Below are positions 1-8,734 of a stretch of 44,101 nt of DNA, one piece after another. The notes below the pieces were generated by a model, which was not told the DNA's origin, searched no databases, and saw nothing but the letters and a program-made list of their open reading frames with translations. Position 1 is the stretch's first letter. The number at the start of each line of letters is the position of its first letter. The translations under genes and the position numbers were made by a program. Source of the DNA: CAZYBU01 sp964645775 (GTDB lineage Bacteria; Spirochaetota; UBA4802; UBA5550); assembly GCA_964645775.1 (NCBI GenBank), contig CAZYBU010000029.1, forward strand, positions 1 to 44,101, given 5' to 3'.

Positions 1-72
1 CGGATATATAGAGCAATTTTTAGAAAATTCAGGTTAAGGAATTAATACTGAAATATGATTGCAATATTATTT

Positions 73-96
73 TTTTTACTCAGATTCGAGTAAAAA
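73..96. promoter_or_regulatory. AT-rich inverted repeat in the 5' leader of the aminotransferase gene
   Basis: A perfect 9-bp inverted repeat, TTTTTACTC and GAGTAAAAA with a 6-nt loop, lies immediately upstream of the Shine-Dalgarno sequence (gggaggcaggg) of the gene starting at 112. It could be an operator or a leader hairpin. Seen directly; the function is inferred and unproven. Confidence 0.4.
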
Positions 97-111
97 GAGA
101 GGGAGGCAGGG

Positions 112-1287
112 ATGAGCGTTTCTGATTTCATTCGAGTATCACTGGAAAAATCTTCCTGGATACGGAAGATGTTTGAGGAGGGGGCACGGCTCAAGGCCAT
201 ACATGGGGAGGATAATGTCTACGATTTCAGCCTGGGTAATCCGGACATATCTCCTCCAGAGAGTTTTCAGAAAGCACTGGAAGAAAAGAGTGCTGAACAG
301 AAACCGGGTATTCACGGATACATGCCCAATGCCGGGTATCCGGATGTCCGGGCCAAGATTGCCGATTCCGTTAACCGCGTTCATGAGAGTAATCTTTCAG
401 CTGATAATATTATCATGACAGTAGGGGCGGCCGGAGGAATGAACGCGGTCTTAAAGACCATCCTCGATCCGGGAGATGAAGTTATTATTCTGAAGCCCTT
501 TTTTGTGGAATACAGATTTTATATTCAGAATCATGGGGGTGTTCCGGTTGAAGTTGAAACAACGGAACGTTTCGGTATCTCCCTTGATACTATTAGCGGA
601 GCCATAACGGAAAAAACGCGGGCGGTTATCATAAATTCTCCTAATAATCCTTCTGGAAGAATTTACCCTGATGAGGAAATTGCCCGGCTCTCTTCTCTTT
701 TGCGTAGCAGGTCCGGTGAGCGATGCATCTACCTGGTTTCCGACGAACCGTACCGTGAAATTGTTTTTGAAGAGAGGTCTGTTCCTTCCGTTCTTAAACA
801 TTATGAAAACAGCATCCTGGTCTATTCCTATTCAAAAAGCCTTTCACTTGCGGGAGAGAGGATCGGATATATAGCGGTGAATGACAGGGCGGATAGCATT
901 GAAATCCTTTGCTCGGGGCTTGTCCTTTCAAATCGGATACTCGGTTACGTGAATGCTCCAGCTTTGATGCAGAGAGTCGTGGGAGAGCTGGATCCTTCTG
1001 ATTTCGACCTTTCAGTTTATGGAAAGCGGAGAGATACTTTCTGTCGTGGCCTGGAGGGTGCCGGTTATGAATTCATTGAGCCGGAGGGTGCCTTCTATCT
1101 GTTCTGCAGGGCACCGGGCGGAGACGATGTCGATTTTGTTAATCATCTCATGAATTATCAGATTCTGGCTGTTCCCGGTTCAGGTTTTGGCGCCCCTGGG
1201 TGGTTTCGTCTCTCATTCAGTGTGGGAGAGACAGTCATTGAATCATCTTTTCCGGCCTTCAAAAAGGCCCGGGAGGAATACCGGTAA
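112..1287 (+). CDS. PLP-dependent class I/II aminotransferase
   Basis: A 391-residue fold-type I aminotransferase, the usual length for the AspC/AspB-like family. It transfers an amino group between an amino acid and a 2-oxo acid using pyridoxal phosphate in the cytoplasm. Visible motifs are SPNNPSG (residues 176-182, with the Asn that contacts PLP), SDEPYRE (Asp211 and Tyr214, PLP ring contacts), and SYSKSLSLAGERIGY with the Schiff-base lysine at 242. A C-terminal WFRLSFS holds the arginine expected to bind the substrate carboxylate. The start is supported by a strong Shine-Dalgarno sequence about 5-8 nt upstream. It stands alone, converging on the next gene with only 10 bp between stop codons. 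The substrate (aspartate, alanine, aromatic or other) cannot be told from sequence alone. Confidence 0.92.
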   Translation: MSVSDFIRVSLEKSSWIRKMFEEGARLKAIHGEDNVYDFSLGNPDISPPESFQKALEEKSAEQKPGIHGYMPNAGYPDVRAKIADSVNRVHESNLSADNIIMTVGAAGGMNAVLKTILDPGDEVIILKPFFVEYRFYIQNHGGVPVEVETTERFGISLDTISGAITEKTRAVIINSPNNPSGRIYPDEEIARLSSLLRSRSGERCIYLVSDEPYREIVFEERSVPSVLKHYENSILVYSYSKSLSLAGERIGYIAVNDRADSIEILCSGLVLSNRILGYVNAPALMQRVVGELDPSDFDLSVYGKRRDTFCRGLEGAGYEFIEPEGAFYLFCRAPGGDDVDFVNHLMNYQILAVPGSGFGAPGWFRLSFSVGETVIESSFPAFKKAREEYR

Positions 1288-1297
1288 GTAAAGAAAC

Positions 1298-2017
1298 CTA
1301 TTTCTTCCCGGTGAGCTCTTTCATGTTGGACTGAATCTTCTTGTTTTCCGGATCCATTATCAGGGCCCGTTGGAAGGACGTCTTCGCCCTGGACGGCTTT
1401 CCCGATTTATGGTAACTGACAGCCAGGTTGTTCAGGATGGCCGGATTGTCGGGAGCAAGGGCGTAGGCTATGGAAAAGGCGGCGTTAGCTTCACTGTATT
1501 TTTCCAGCTCCATGAGCGCCATGCCCAATCCATTATAGGAAAGGGATATCTCCGGGTTTTTCTGGTTGGTCCTCTCATATAGTTCCTTGGCTCGCCAGTA
1601 GTTCCCCAGATGTCGATAGGCTGTGGCCATGACGTAGTAGAGCATCGCATCTTCCTTAACGGTGAGCCCCCTTCTTGCGGCAACAATGGCATCTTCATAT
1701 CGTCCGGCATCCAGAAGGTAGAGTCCAAGATCAATATGTGGAGCCGTTTTGTCGGGCCGTATCTCCATGCAGCGTTTCAGGTGAGCGATGCAGGATTCGC
1801 CGTTTCCAAGTTTCCAGTGAATATGAGCCGCAAGGAAGCGTATTCTGTAATTGGGTGACCCTTCCTTCATGTCGTCTTCAACTACAAGGTCTTCGGCGCA
1901 GATATCCAGGGCCTTTTTATAGTTCTCCTTCTGGTAGTGGAGGAGGGCCTCCTTATATTCAGCGAATATCACTGCCGGGAGAAGAAGGATGATGCAAATC
2001 AGGATGATTCGTTTCAT
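1298..2017 (-). CDS. Exported TPR-repeat protein
   Basis: A 239-residue protein that begins with a signal peptide (MKRIILICIILLLPAVIFA, likely cleaved after residue 19) and continues with several tetratricopeptide repeats over most of its length, for example in the segments with LGLYLLDAGRYEDAI, YNGLGMALMELEKYSEA and LNNLAVSYHKSGKPSRA. TPRs make a helical scaffold for protein-protein contacts, so this is probably a periplasmic adaptor. I chose the start at 2017, not the in-frame ATG at 2053, because AAGGA sits 7 nt before it and the signal peptide then starts the protein. No enzymatic domain is visible. It lies 60 bp downstream of ppdK on the same strand and may be transcribed with it. Confidence 0.85.
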   Translation of the reverse strand: MKRIILICIILLLPAVIFAEYKEALLHYQKENYKKALDICAEDLVVEDDMKEGSPNYRIRFLAAHIHWKLGNGESCIAHLKRCMEIRPDKTAPHIDLGLYLLDAGRYEDAIVAARRGLTVKEDAMLYYVMATAYRHLGNYWRAKELYERTNQKNPEISLSYNGLGMALMELEKYSEANAAFSIAYALAPDNPAILNNLAVSYHKSGKPSRAKTSFQRALIMDPENKKIQSNMKELTGKK

Positions 2018-2080
2018 CTTGAAATCCTTAATAGGATCAGAAGACCGGGTCATAAGACCCGATCCCCCTGTCCCTTCATA

Positions 2081-4792
2081 TTACTGGTTTTCTATGGCAG
2101 CCTGGGCGGCGGCCAGTCTGGCAATGGGAACACGGAAGGGTGAACAGCTGACATAGTCAAGCCCTTTCATGTGGCAGAATTCGATAGAACTTGGCTCACC
2201 TCCATGTTCTCCGCATATTCCCACTTTAAGGTCATGTTTGACATCCCGACCCCGGGTAACGGCCATCTCGATAAGCTGTCCCACTCCTTCCCTGTCAAGA
2301 ACCCTGAAGGGATCATGGGACAAAATCTTCATGTCGAGATATTCAGGCAGAAAGGAGCCGGAATCGTCCCTGCTGTAACCGAAGGTCATCTGGGTAAGGT
2401 CATTGGTTCCGAAAGAGAAGAAATCGGCCTCGGCGGCAATCTGATCAGCGGTTATTGCTGCTCTGGGCACCTCGATCATGGTTCCGACCTTGTAGTCCAC
2501 GCTCGTTCCCATTTCACTCATGACGACATTAGCCGTGTTGACGATGACCTCTTTCTGAAGTGTCAGTTCACGGACCGCACCCACAAGGGGTACCATGATC
2601 TCAGGGTGAACGTCCACACCTTCCTTTTTAAGCTGACAGGCCGCCTCGATAATGGCCCGGGCCTGCATCTCGGTTATTTCAGGGAAGGTGTTGCCCAGAC
2701 GGCAGCCCCTGTGCCCGAGCATGGGGTTCGTCTCGTGAAGTGAATCAACTTTCTCCTTAACTTCCGCAGGTTTTACCCCCAGCCCCTTTGCCATCTGTTT
2801 TTGGCTGGCTTCATCATTGGGAAGAAATTCGTGGAGAGGCGGATCAAGCAGGCGAATGGTGACACCATAGCCCTGCATGGCCTTCAGGATTCCATAGAAG
2901 TCTTCTCTCTGTATGGGGAGGAGCTTGTCCAGGGCTTTCTTTCTGCCATCCTTGTCGTTCGCCAGGATCATCTCCCGGACAGCCCAGATTCGATCGCCTT
3001 CAAAGAACATGTGCTCTGTTCGACAGAGACCGATTCCCTGGGCTCCGAACTTTCGGGCCGTCTCAGAGTCAGTGGGTGTGTCCGCGTTGGTCCTGACATT
3101 AAGACGTTTCATCTCGTCAGCCCAGGACATGATGGTGGCAAAACTGCCTGAAAGTTCCGCTTCCTGCGTGGGAACCTTGCCAAGCATCACTTCACCGCTC
3201 GTACCATCCAGGGAGATGAAATCTCCCTCTTTTATTTTGTTACCGTTGACTTCAATGGTCTTCTTTGGATAACTGATTTTAAGATCACCGCAACCGGAAA
3301 CGCAGCACTTACCCATTCCCCGGGCCACAACAGCGGCGTGGGAAGTCATCCCTCCTCTCTGTGTGAGGATACCCTCAGCCGCGTTCATTCCCTTCAGGTC
3401 TTCAGGTGATGTTTCGATGCGGACTAGAATTACCTTTTCGCCCTTGTTCTTCCATTCGTCGGCGTCATCGGCGAAAAAGACGACCTTTCCGGTTGCTGCA
3501 CCGGGTGAAGCGGGGAGTCCCCGGGCGATGACATTTTTCTCGGCTTTGGGGTCGAAGGTGGGATGAAGAAGCTGATCAAGGGAATTCGGCTCCACCCTGG
3601 TGAGGGCAGTTTTTTTATCAATGAGACCCTCCTCGACCATTTCAACAGCTATTCGGACCGCTGCCGCTGCGGTACGTTTACCGGTACGTGTCTGAAGCAT
3701 CCAGAGTTTCTCATCCTGGATGGTGAACTCAATGTCCTGCATGTCCCGATAGTGGTTCTCGAGCTTGTAGTAAACATCGACCAGTTCTTTATAGGCCTGG
3801 GGCATGTATTCTTCCAGGGAAGGATAATCATTTTTGCGTACTTCTTCAGATATGGAATTTTCTTCGGCCCACTGCTTCGAGCCGGCCTCGGTGATTCTCT
3901 GGGGAGTACGTGTGCCGGCAACCACATCTTCGCCCTGGGCATTGATCAGGTATTCCCCGTAGAATATTTTCTCCCCTGTGGCAGGGTCCCGGGTAAAGGC
4001 AACGCCCGTGGCGCATCGCTCACCCATGTTACCGAAAACCATGGCCTGAACATTAACGGCCGTTCCCCAGCTGCCATCGATCTCGTTCACCTTGCGGTAG
4101 TAGATGGCTCTCTCATTATTCCAGGACCCGAAGACAGCCGTGATGGCTCCCCAGAGCTGTTCATGAGGATCGGTGGGAAATTCCCTGTTCAGCCGGTTCT
4201 TTATTAATGCCTTGTATTTCGAGACGACTTCTTTCAGATCATCAAGTTGGAACTGAAGGTCGTTTTTGTACCCCTTCGACTCCTTGACTTCCTCAAGTAT
4301 CTCTTCGAAGGGATCAACATCTTCCCTTGATTCAGGCTTAAGACCCATAACCACGTCACCATACATCTGTATAAATCGCCTGTACGCGTCCCATGCGAAC
4401 CATTCATTGCCTGTATGTTTGATCAGTCCCTGCAGGGTTTCCTCGTTGAGTCCCAGGTTAAGGACCGTGTCCATCATCCCCGGCATGGAAACCCGGGCCC
4501 CGGAACGGACTGAAACAAGAAGAGGATTGTTGCTGTCGCCAAATTTCATCCCCATGACGTTCTCAACATAGGCCAGGCCCCTGTTTACCTCTTCCTCAAG
4601 GCCGGCAGGATACTGTTCGTTATTATCGTAATATTCATTACAGACTTCCGTGGTAATTGTAAAACCAGCTGGTACAGGAACACCCAGGTTTGACATCTCA
4701 GCAAGGTTAGCACCCTTACCGCCCAGCAGATTCTTCATCTCTTTTGATCCCTCGGTGGAATCCCCTCCAAAATTATACACTCTCTTGGTCAT
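2081..4792 (-). CDS. ppdK: Pyruvate, phosphate dikinase
   Basis: A 903-residue cytoplasmic enzyme that interconverts pyruvate, ATP and phosphate with PEP, AMP and pyrophosphate; full family length. The N-terminal ATP-binding domain begins with NFGGDSTEGSKEMKNLLGGKGANLAEM and carries SVRSGARVSMPGMMDTVLN. The swivelling phosphohistidine domain has GGMTSHAAVVARGMGKCCVSG with catalytic His485 and the regulatory-type Thr483. The C-terminal PEP/pyruvate barrel has GLCRTEHMFF, NPMLGHRGCRLG, FFSFGTNDLTQMTFG and GICGEHGGEPSS with the catalytic cysteine. The start at 4792 follows GGAGGAGG by a normal spacing and gives the usual PPDK N-terminus; a longer in-frame extension upstream is unlike the family. 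It suggests a pyrophosphate-linked glycolysis or a gluconeogenic route. Confidence 0.98.
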   Translation of the reverse strand: MTKRVYNFGGDSTEGSKEMKNLLGGKGANLAEMSNLGVPVPAGFTITTEVCNEYYDNNEQYPAGLEEEVNRGLAYVENVMGMKFGDSNNPLLVSVRSGARVSMPGMMDTVLNLGLNEETLQGLIKHTGNEWFAWDAYRRFIQMYGDVVMGLKPESREDVDPFEEILEEVKESKGYKNDLQFQLDDLKEVVSKYKALIKNRLNREFPTDPHEQLWGAITAVFGSWNNERAIYYRKVNEIDGSWGTAVNVQAMVFGNMGERCATGVAFTRDPATGEKIFYGEYLINAQGEDVVAGTRTPQRITEAGSKQWAEENSISEEVRKNDYPSLEEYMPQAYKELVDVYYKLENHYRDMQDIEFTIQDEKLWMLQTRTGKRTAAAAVRIAVEMVEEGLIDKKTALTRVEPNSLDQLLHPTFDPKAEKNVIARGLPASPGAATGKVVFFADDADEWKNKGEKVILVRIETSPEDLKGMNAAEGILTQRGGMTSHAAVVARGMGKCCVSGCGDLKISYPKKTIEVNGNKIKEGDFISLDGTSGEVMLGKVPTQEAELSGSFATIMSWADEMKRLNVRTNADTPTDSETARKFGAQGIGLCRTEHMFFEGDRIWAVREMILANDKDGRKKALDKLLPIQREDFYGILKAMQGYGVTIRLLDPPLHEFLPNDEASQKQMAKGLGVKPAEVKEKVDSLHETNPMLGHRGCRLGNTFPEITEMQARAIIEAACQLKKEGVDVHPEIMVPLVGAVRELTLQKEVIVNTANVVMSEMGTSVDYKVGTMIEVPRAAITADQIAAEADFFSFGTNDLTQMTFGYSRDDSGSFLPEYLDMKILSHDPFRVLDREGVGQLIEMAVTRGRDVKHDLKVGICGEHGGEPSSIEFCHMKGLDYVSCSPFRVPIARLAAAQAAIENQ

Positions 4793-4846
4793 AATGCCTC
4801 CTCCTGTTCTTAAAGCGGCAATGGTATTCTTTTCTGAAAAATAAAA

Positions 4847-4891
4847 GCGATAATAGTGTACTATCGCTGCTAAAACTATGCAAGCAGTTTT
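4847..4891 (-). promoter_or_regulatory. Candidate ppdK promoter with two inverted repeats
   Basis: On the minus strand, TTGCAT (4878-4883) and TACACT (4855-4860) are separated by exactly 17 bp, a plausible sigma70-type promoter 60-90 bp upstream of ppdK. An imperfect palindrome at 4847-4867 (GCGATA...TATCGC arms) covers the -10 element, and a second inverted repeat AAAACT/AGTTTT (4872-4891) covers the -35. The arrangement is what a repressor-controlled promoter would look like. Inference from pattern only. Confidence 0.4.
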
Positions 4892-4917
4892 GAAATTCTC
4901 CGCTAAATTAATAATGC

Positions 4918-5862
4918 TTAGAGATATTTCTTGATTGCTCTTAGATAACAGAGGACTTTTTTTTCGCATTGATCACAATACTCGTCCTCGTCACTGAAAT
5001 CTTCAGGTACACAGAGTCCCTCTTCGTCACCATGCATTATAATCATGTAACGGAGCCTTTGATAACTGTCGTCATCCAATGCATCCGGTCCCTTCTCCTT
5101 TATTGTTTTTAGCATCCTCCTGAGAAAGGTTGTCTCGTCCTCTGAAGTGTTCTCTTTTGAAGGGGAGGATTGCCTGTTCTGAGATTTAAAGCGCATCCTC
5201 CTTAGAGACAGCATTCTTCTTCTGTCAAAGAGAAAGAAAATCAGGCCGAAGAGGAGCCCTCCCAGGTGACCGATGTGCGATATCCCGCTCTGACCACCGG
5301 AAGAAATGAGAAGAAAGAATTCAATTCCCCCGTAAAGAATGACAAGATATTTGGCCCGGATGGGAATAAAAAAGAAAAGCAGGATGGTGGCATTCGGAAA
5401 GAGGACACCGAAGGCCAGCAGAACGCCAAAGACAGCTCCGGAAGCGCCTATAGTGGGAATGACAAAACCGCTGCCTCTTAAAATAAGATTCAAAAGAAAA
5501 ATGGTTATACCGGCGCCGATACCGGTAAGGAAGAAATAAATAAGAAATTTTTTGCTTCCCCATACCTGCTCCACAGGCATGCCAAAGAGGAAGAGAGCGT
5601 ACATGTTAAAAAGAATGTGAATCGTGCTGCCGTGGAGGAACATGTAGGTAAGGAACTGGAAGACGTATCCTTCCTGGAGAACCATGGCCGGGATAAGCCC
5701 GAAATAGAAGGTCATTCCCTGCATCTCAATATTCTGCCCGCCGATATGGTACATGACAGTCCAGTCTCCGGAACGGGCCAGAAACATTTGCAGAAGATAG
5801 ATAGCCACGTTGGCTATGATGATTTTAATTACCCAGTTGCTGTATCCACCGGATCCGTTCAT
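4918..5862 (-). CDS. Rhomboid family intramembrane serine protease
   Basis: A 314-residue polytopic membrane protein of the rhomboid superfamily, which cleaves transmembrane segments of other proteins within the bilayer. The catalytic serine is in IGASGAVFG (Ser141, GxSG motif) and the catalytic histidine in SHIGHLGG (His199). HILFN (His82, Asn86) matches the oxyanion-side HxxxN motif. About six membrane segments occupy residues 10-215. After them comes a roughly 100-residue hydrophilic tail with four cysteines (284, 296, 299, 305; CDQC pair), which could bind metal. AAGGA lies 7 nt before the ATG. The substrate is unknown. It lies upstream of ppdK on the same strand with a 125-bp gap. Confidence 0.93.
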   Translation of the reverse strand: MNGSGGYSNWVIKIIIANVAIYLLQMFLARSGDWTVMYHIGGQNIEMQGMTFYFGLIPAMVLQEGYVFQFLTYMFLHGSTIHILFNMYALFLFGMPVEQVWGSKKFLIYFFLTGIGAGITIFLLNLILRGSGFVIPTIGASGAVFGVLLAFGVLFPNATILLFFFIPIRAKYLVILYGGIEFFLLISSGGQSGISHIGHLGGLLFGLIFFLFDRRRMLSLRRMRFKSQNRQSSPSKENTSEDETTFLRRMLKTIKEKGPDALDDDSYQRLRYMIIMHGDEEGLCVPEDFSDEDEYCDQCEKKVLCYLRAIKKYL

Positions 5863-5928
5863 GAATTTTTCCTTGTCAAAGGAGTAGAATGATCAGAGGG
5901 CATTCTCTTTTTCATGTTGCATATTTTC

Positions 5929-5945
5929 AATAACAAATGGTTATT
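5929..5945. promoter_or_regulatory. Inverted repeat between divergent rhomboid and OmpA-protein genes
   Basis: A perfect 6-bp inverted repeat AATAAC-aaatg-GTTATT lies in the 232-bp divergent intergenic region, 67 bp upstream of the rhomboid start. It is a possible operator; nothing else supports it. Confidence 0.25.
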
Positions 5946-6016
5946 AATGCTGAATAACTGTAACAGAGCAGCAGTGTACGCAGCAGGATCCATTGAAGAA
6001 AAAATATTCAATTAAT

Positions 6017-6071
6017 TTGTCCTTTTCCCTTTTATTGGATAAATTATCACGGTTTGCACTTCTGAGCAAAC
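6017..6071 (+). promoter_or_regulatory. Candidate promoter and leader hairpin of the OmpA-domain gene
   Basis: TTGTCC (6017-6022) and TAAATT (6040-6045) are 17 bp apart and could be -35 and -10 boxes. Just downstream, GTTTGC (6052-6057) and GCAAAC (6066-6071) form a perfect 6-bp inverted repeat, 23 bp before the start codon, that could be an operator or a leader stem. Pattern only. Confidence 0.35.
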
Positions 6072-6094
6072 AATGAAAGGCCCTGGAGAATCTG

Positions 6095-8734
6095 ATGAAT
6101 ACATGGAAGGTAGCAGTAACGGTTCTAATCCTTTGTGCAGTCGGCGTCCTCTATGGAGAGACTCATAGTGGCACGGATCTCTATCTCTTCGGAGATTCGG
6201 CGAGAAGCATGGGCAGAGGGGGGACTGGTGTAGCAACGGAAGGTTCCGATATTTTCTATCGCAACCCGGCATCCATCGCCAGGAGTGAACGTTTTAACAT
6301 GGGTGTCCAGTACGGCACCCTCCAGGGGACGTTCTATAATCCAGACCTTTCCCTGGCTATTCCCACACACTACGGTGTTTTCGGTTTTTCCTTCAGATAT
6401 GTGGGAGTTCCTGAGAGCCATGACTTTAATCACGGGTATGGGTTTTCCCTTGGCGCGGCAAAGGACATTACCACATACTGGATGCTGGGCCTTTCCCTGA
6501 ATTTTCTTTACGCGGGCAATCATGACAGGAGTTATTATCTGGGGGCCACAGTGGGGACCACCTTTCACTTTCAGTCAATACGGGGTAAACACGGTTTCGG
6601 TTTCATTGATCCTTCCATCGCTTTCTCCGTGAATGCAGGTGTCCCTTTCGGAGACAGGCCCTCGGTCGCTAACCTGAATGAGCTGACACTCGGTTACAAA
6701 TTCATATTCTTTGACCATGAAAAGGTCGATCTTGCTTTTTTCAATGATCTGTCCATGATTCACGGATATACGTCCTTCCCGGTCAAGCTGGGACTGGAAG
6801 TGACTGTTATTGACAGTATCTACATCAGAGGGGGCATGATCATTCCCTCCTTTTATGATTACGGGGATGCGACTTTCGGTCTGGGATACCGGTACGAAGG
6901 TCAGTCTTTTGCCATATCGGCCGATTATTCCTTCGCCTATTACAGGGATAAAACCTTCGTTCATTACGTGGGAATTAATTTTGAATACGGTCGGCTGGAC
7001 CGGGAGGCTCCGGATACGGGTGTGAAAATCAACCACAGGTATATATCCCCCAACAATGACGGGGTCCAGGATACACTTGTCCTGGACCTTGAAGTGCTCG
7101 ACGCCAGCCACATCAAAGGATGGAAGCTTCAGATCCTTGATTACGGAGGTGATGTGGTCCGTGAATACCGCCCCGATGACAGGGACGTGATACGAGGTAT
7201 CGGGTTCAAGGAATTTTTCCGCCGTCTCTTTCAGAGAAAGACCTCTCAGGTCGTTCCACGAAAAATCACCTGGGACGGAAAGAACGACAATGGAGTTCCC
7301 GTGCCGGGCGGCAGGTACACATACCGTTTCTCGGCCTGGGACGTGCGGGACAATGTTTCTACCGCCAGGACAGGTGTTCTGATTGTGGACCGGGTCCCTC
7401 CGGAAGTGAATGTCGAGACTTCCGATTATTATTTTTCGCCCAACGGGGATGGGAACAAGGACGTCTTCGTGGTGAACCAGAGAGTAACCTCCCAGCCGGG
7501 AGACACCTGGAACGCGAGTATCCGTAACCTCGATGGAAAAATAATACGGAGCTGGTCCTGGGATGAAGATCCACCTTTCCGTCTCGTCTGGGACGGAAGG
7601 GATGACCGGGGAGAGAAGGCCCCGGAAGGACTGTACTTCTATCATATAAGTTCAACGGACAGAGCCGGGAACCGGGGGAAAGACACCCTCCGGGAGATAA
7701 GTCTTCGTCGGGATTATGAGATAGCCGATGTCCGGCTCTCCCGGTCTGTGATTTCCCATAAGAAGATAGATTCTATTCGTCTATTTCCAGAGCTCTCGTC
7801 TCTCATCGGTCTTGAGTCATGGACTCTTGAGATAATGAAAAATGGTCGCACGGAAAAAAGTTTCTCCGGCACAGCGGCACCGCCCGCACTCATTAACTGG
7901 GACATTACCAATGAGAAGAATAAAAAGCTCGATGACGGAGAGTACGGTATTCGGCTGTCGGCTATCTATAAAAGTGGAAATCATCCCCGCTCCTTTGTCA
8001 AGAAGCTGGTTGTGGATAACACTCCACCTGCCATGAGTCTTGGACACAGGCCTGATCTTTTTTCTCCTGATGGAGACGGTGTGAAGGATGTATGTTTTCT
8101 GAAACTCTCGGCCCGGGACAGAACGGGAATCGAGTCATGGAGCGTAATCCTGTATGATCCTGCCGGAAGGGTCTTCCGTACATTTACCGGTACAGGGGAG
8201 CCTCCGAAAACTCTTCGCTGGGATGGCCTGAGCGATAACCAGGAACTTGTTGAGTCGGCATCGAATTATTCGGCCCGGCTCGAGGCCGTGGACCGGGCGG
8301 GAAACCACGGTGTATCGGAAAAGGAGACGATCGCCATCGACATACTGGTCATAGTGACCGAGCGGGGCCTGAAGATGAGGGTAAGCAATATCACCTTCGG
8401 GATAAATAGCGCGAAATTGACAGGAAAAGGAAAATCCCTATTACACAGGGTCACCAGGATTCTGAGGAAATACCGTGCCTATGATGTTGTAATTGAAGGA
8501 CATACGGACGATATAGGAGAAGAGGAATATAACCTGGAACTTTCTGAAAAGAGGGCGAAGGCCGTTCATGATTTTCTTATCCGCGGCGGCATACAGAAAG
8601 AACGGCTATCTTTCCTGGGAATGGGCGAGAGCGTTCCCCTGTATCCAAATTCATCCAGGGAGAACAGACGAAGAAACCGGCGGGTGGAGTTTCTTCTCAT
8701 TAAGAAAGATGAACCTGTGAGGAATGGATCGTGA
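6095..8734 (+). CDS. Large outer-membrane protein: barrel N-terminus, repeat domains, C-terminal OmpA domain
   Basis: An 879-residue envelope protein. A signal peptide ends near LCAVGVLYGE (about residue 21). Residues about 25-300 read as a beta-barrel of the PorV/PorQ or UPF0164 type seen in spirochaetes (LYLFGDSARSMGRGGTGVA, FYRNPASIA). Then come three or four FlgD/gliding-motility-like Ig repeats, each starting with an SPNNDGVQD, SPNGDGNKD or SPDGDGVKD calcium-loop-like motif and containing a WDG-D-x-G turn. Residues about 755-875 are an OmpA peptidoglycan-binding domain (VVIEGHTDDIGEEEYNLELSEKRAKAV). The protein probably anchors the outer membrane to peptidoglycan. GGAGA is 5 nt before the ATG. 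Its stop overlaps the next start (GTGA). The domain roles are inferred from family resemblance. Confidence 0.88.
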   Translation: MNTWKVAVTVLILCAVGVLYGETHSGTDLYLFGDSARSMGRGGTGVATEGSDIFYRNPASIARSERFNMGVQYGTLQGTFYNPDLSLAIPTHYGVFGFSFRYVGVPESHDFNHGYGFSLGAAKDITTYWMLGLSLNFLYAGNHDRSYYLGATVGTTFHFQSIRGKHGFGFIDPSIAFSVNAGVPFGDRPSVANLNELTLGYKFIFFDHEKVDLAFFNDLSMIHGYTSFPVKLGLEVTVIDSIYIRGGMIIPSFYDYGDATFGLGYRYEGQSFAISADYSFAYYRDKTFVHYVGINFEYGRLDREAPDTGVKINHRYISPNNDGVQDTLVLDLEVLDASHIKGWKLQILDYGGDVVREYRPDDRDVIRGIGFKEFFRRLFQRKTSQVVPRKITWDGKNDNGVPVPGGRYTYRFSAWDVRDNVSTARTGVLIVDRVPPEVNVETSDYYFSPNGDGNKDVFVVNQRVTSQPGDTWNASIRNLDGKIIRSWSWDEDPPFRLVWDGRDDRGEKAPEGLYFYHISSTDRAGNRGKDTLREISLRRDYEIADVRLSRSVISHKKIDSIRLFPELSSLIGLESWTLEIMKNGRTEKSFSGTAAPPALINWDITNEKNKKLDDGEYGIRLSAIYKSGNHPRSFVKKLVVDNTPPAMSLGHRPDLFSPDGDGVKDVCFLKLSARDRTGIESWSVILYDPAGRVFRTFTGTGEPPKTLRWDGLSDNQELVESASNYSARLEAVDRAGNHGVSEKETIAIDILVIVTERGLKMRVSNITFGINSAKLTGKGKSLLHRVTRILRKYRAYDVVIEGHTDDIGEEEYNLELSEKRAKAVHDFLIRGGIQKERLSFLGMGESVPLYPNSSRENRRRNRRVEFLLIKKDEPVRNGS

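Noticed and set aside
3563..4207. Plus-strand open frame of 214 codons inside ppdK
   Set aside because: Antisense to conserved ppdK sequence.
6575..7645. Long minus-strand open frame (356 codons) inside the OmpA-domain gene
   Set aside because: Shadow of a real gene with clear repeats; no start site or domain of its own.
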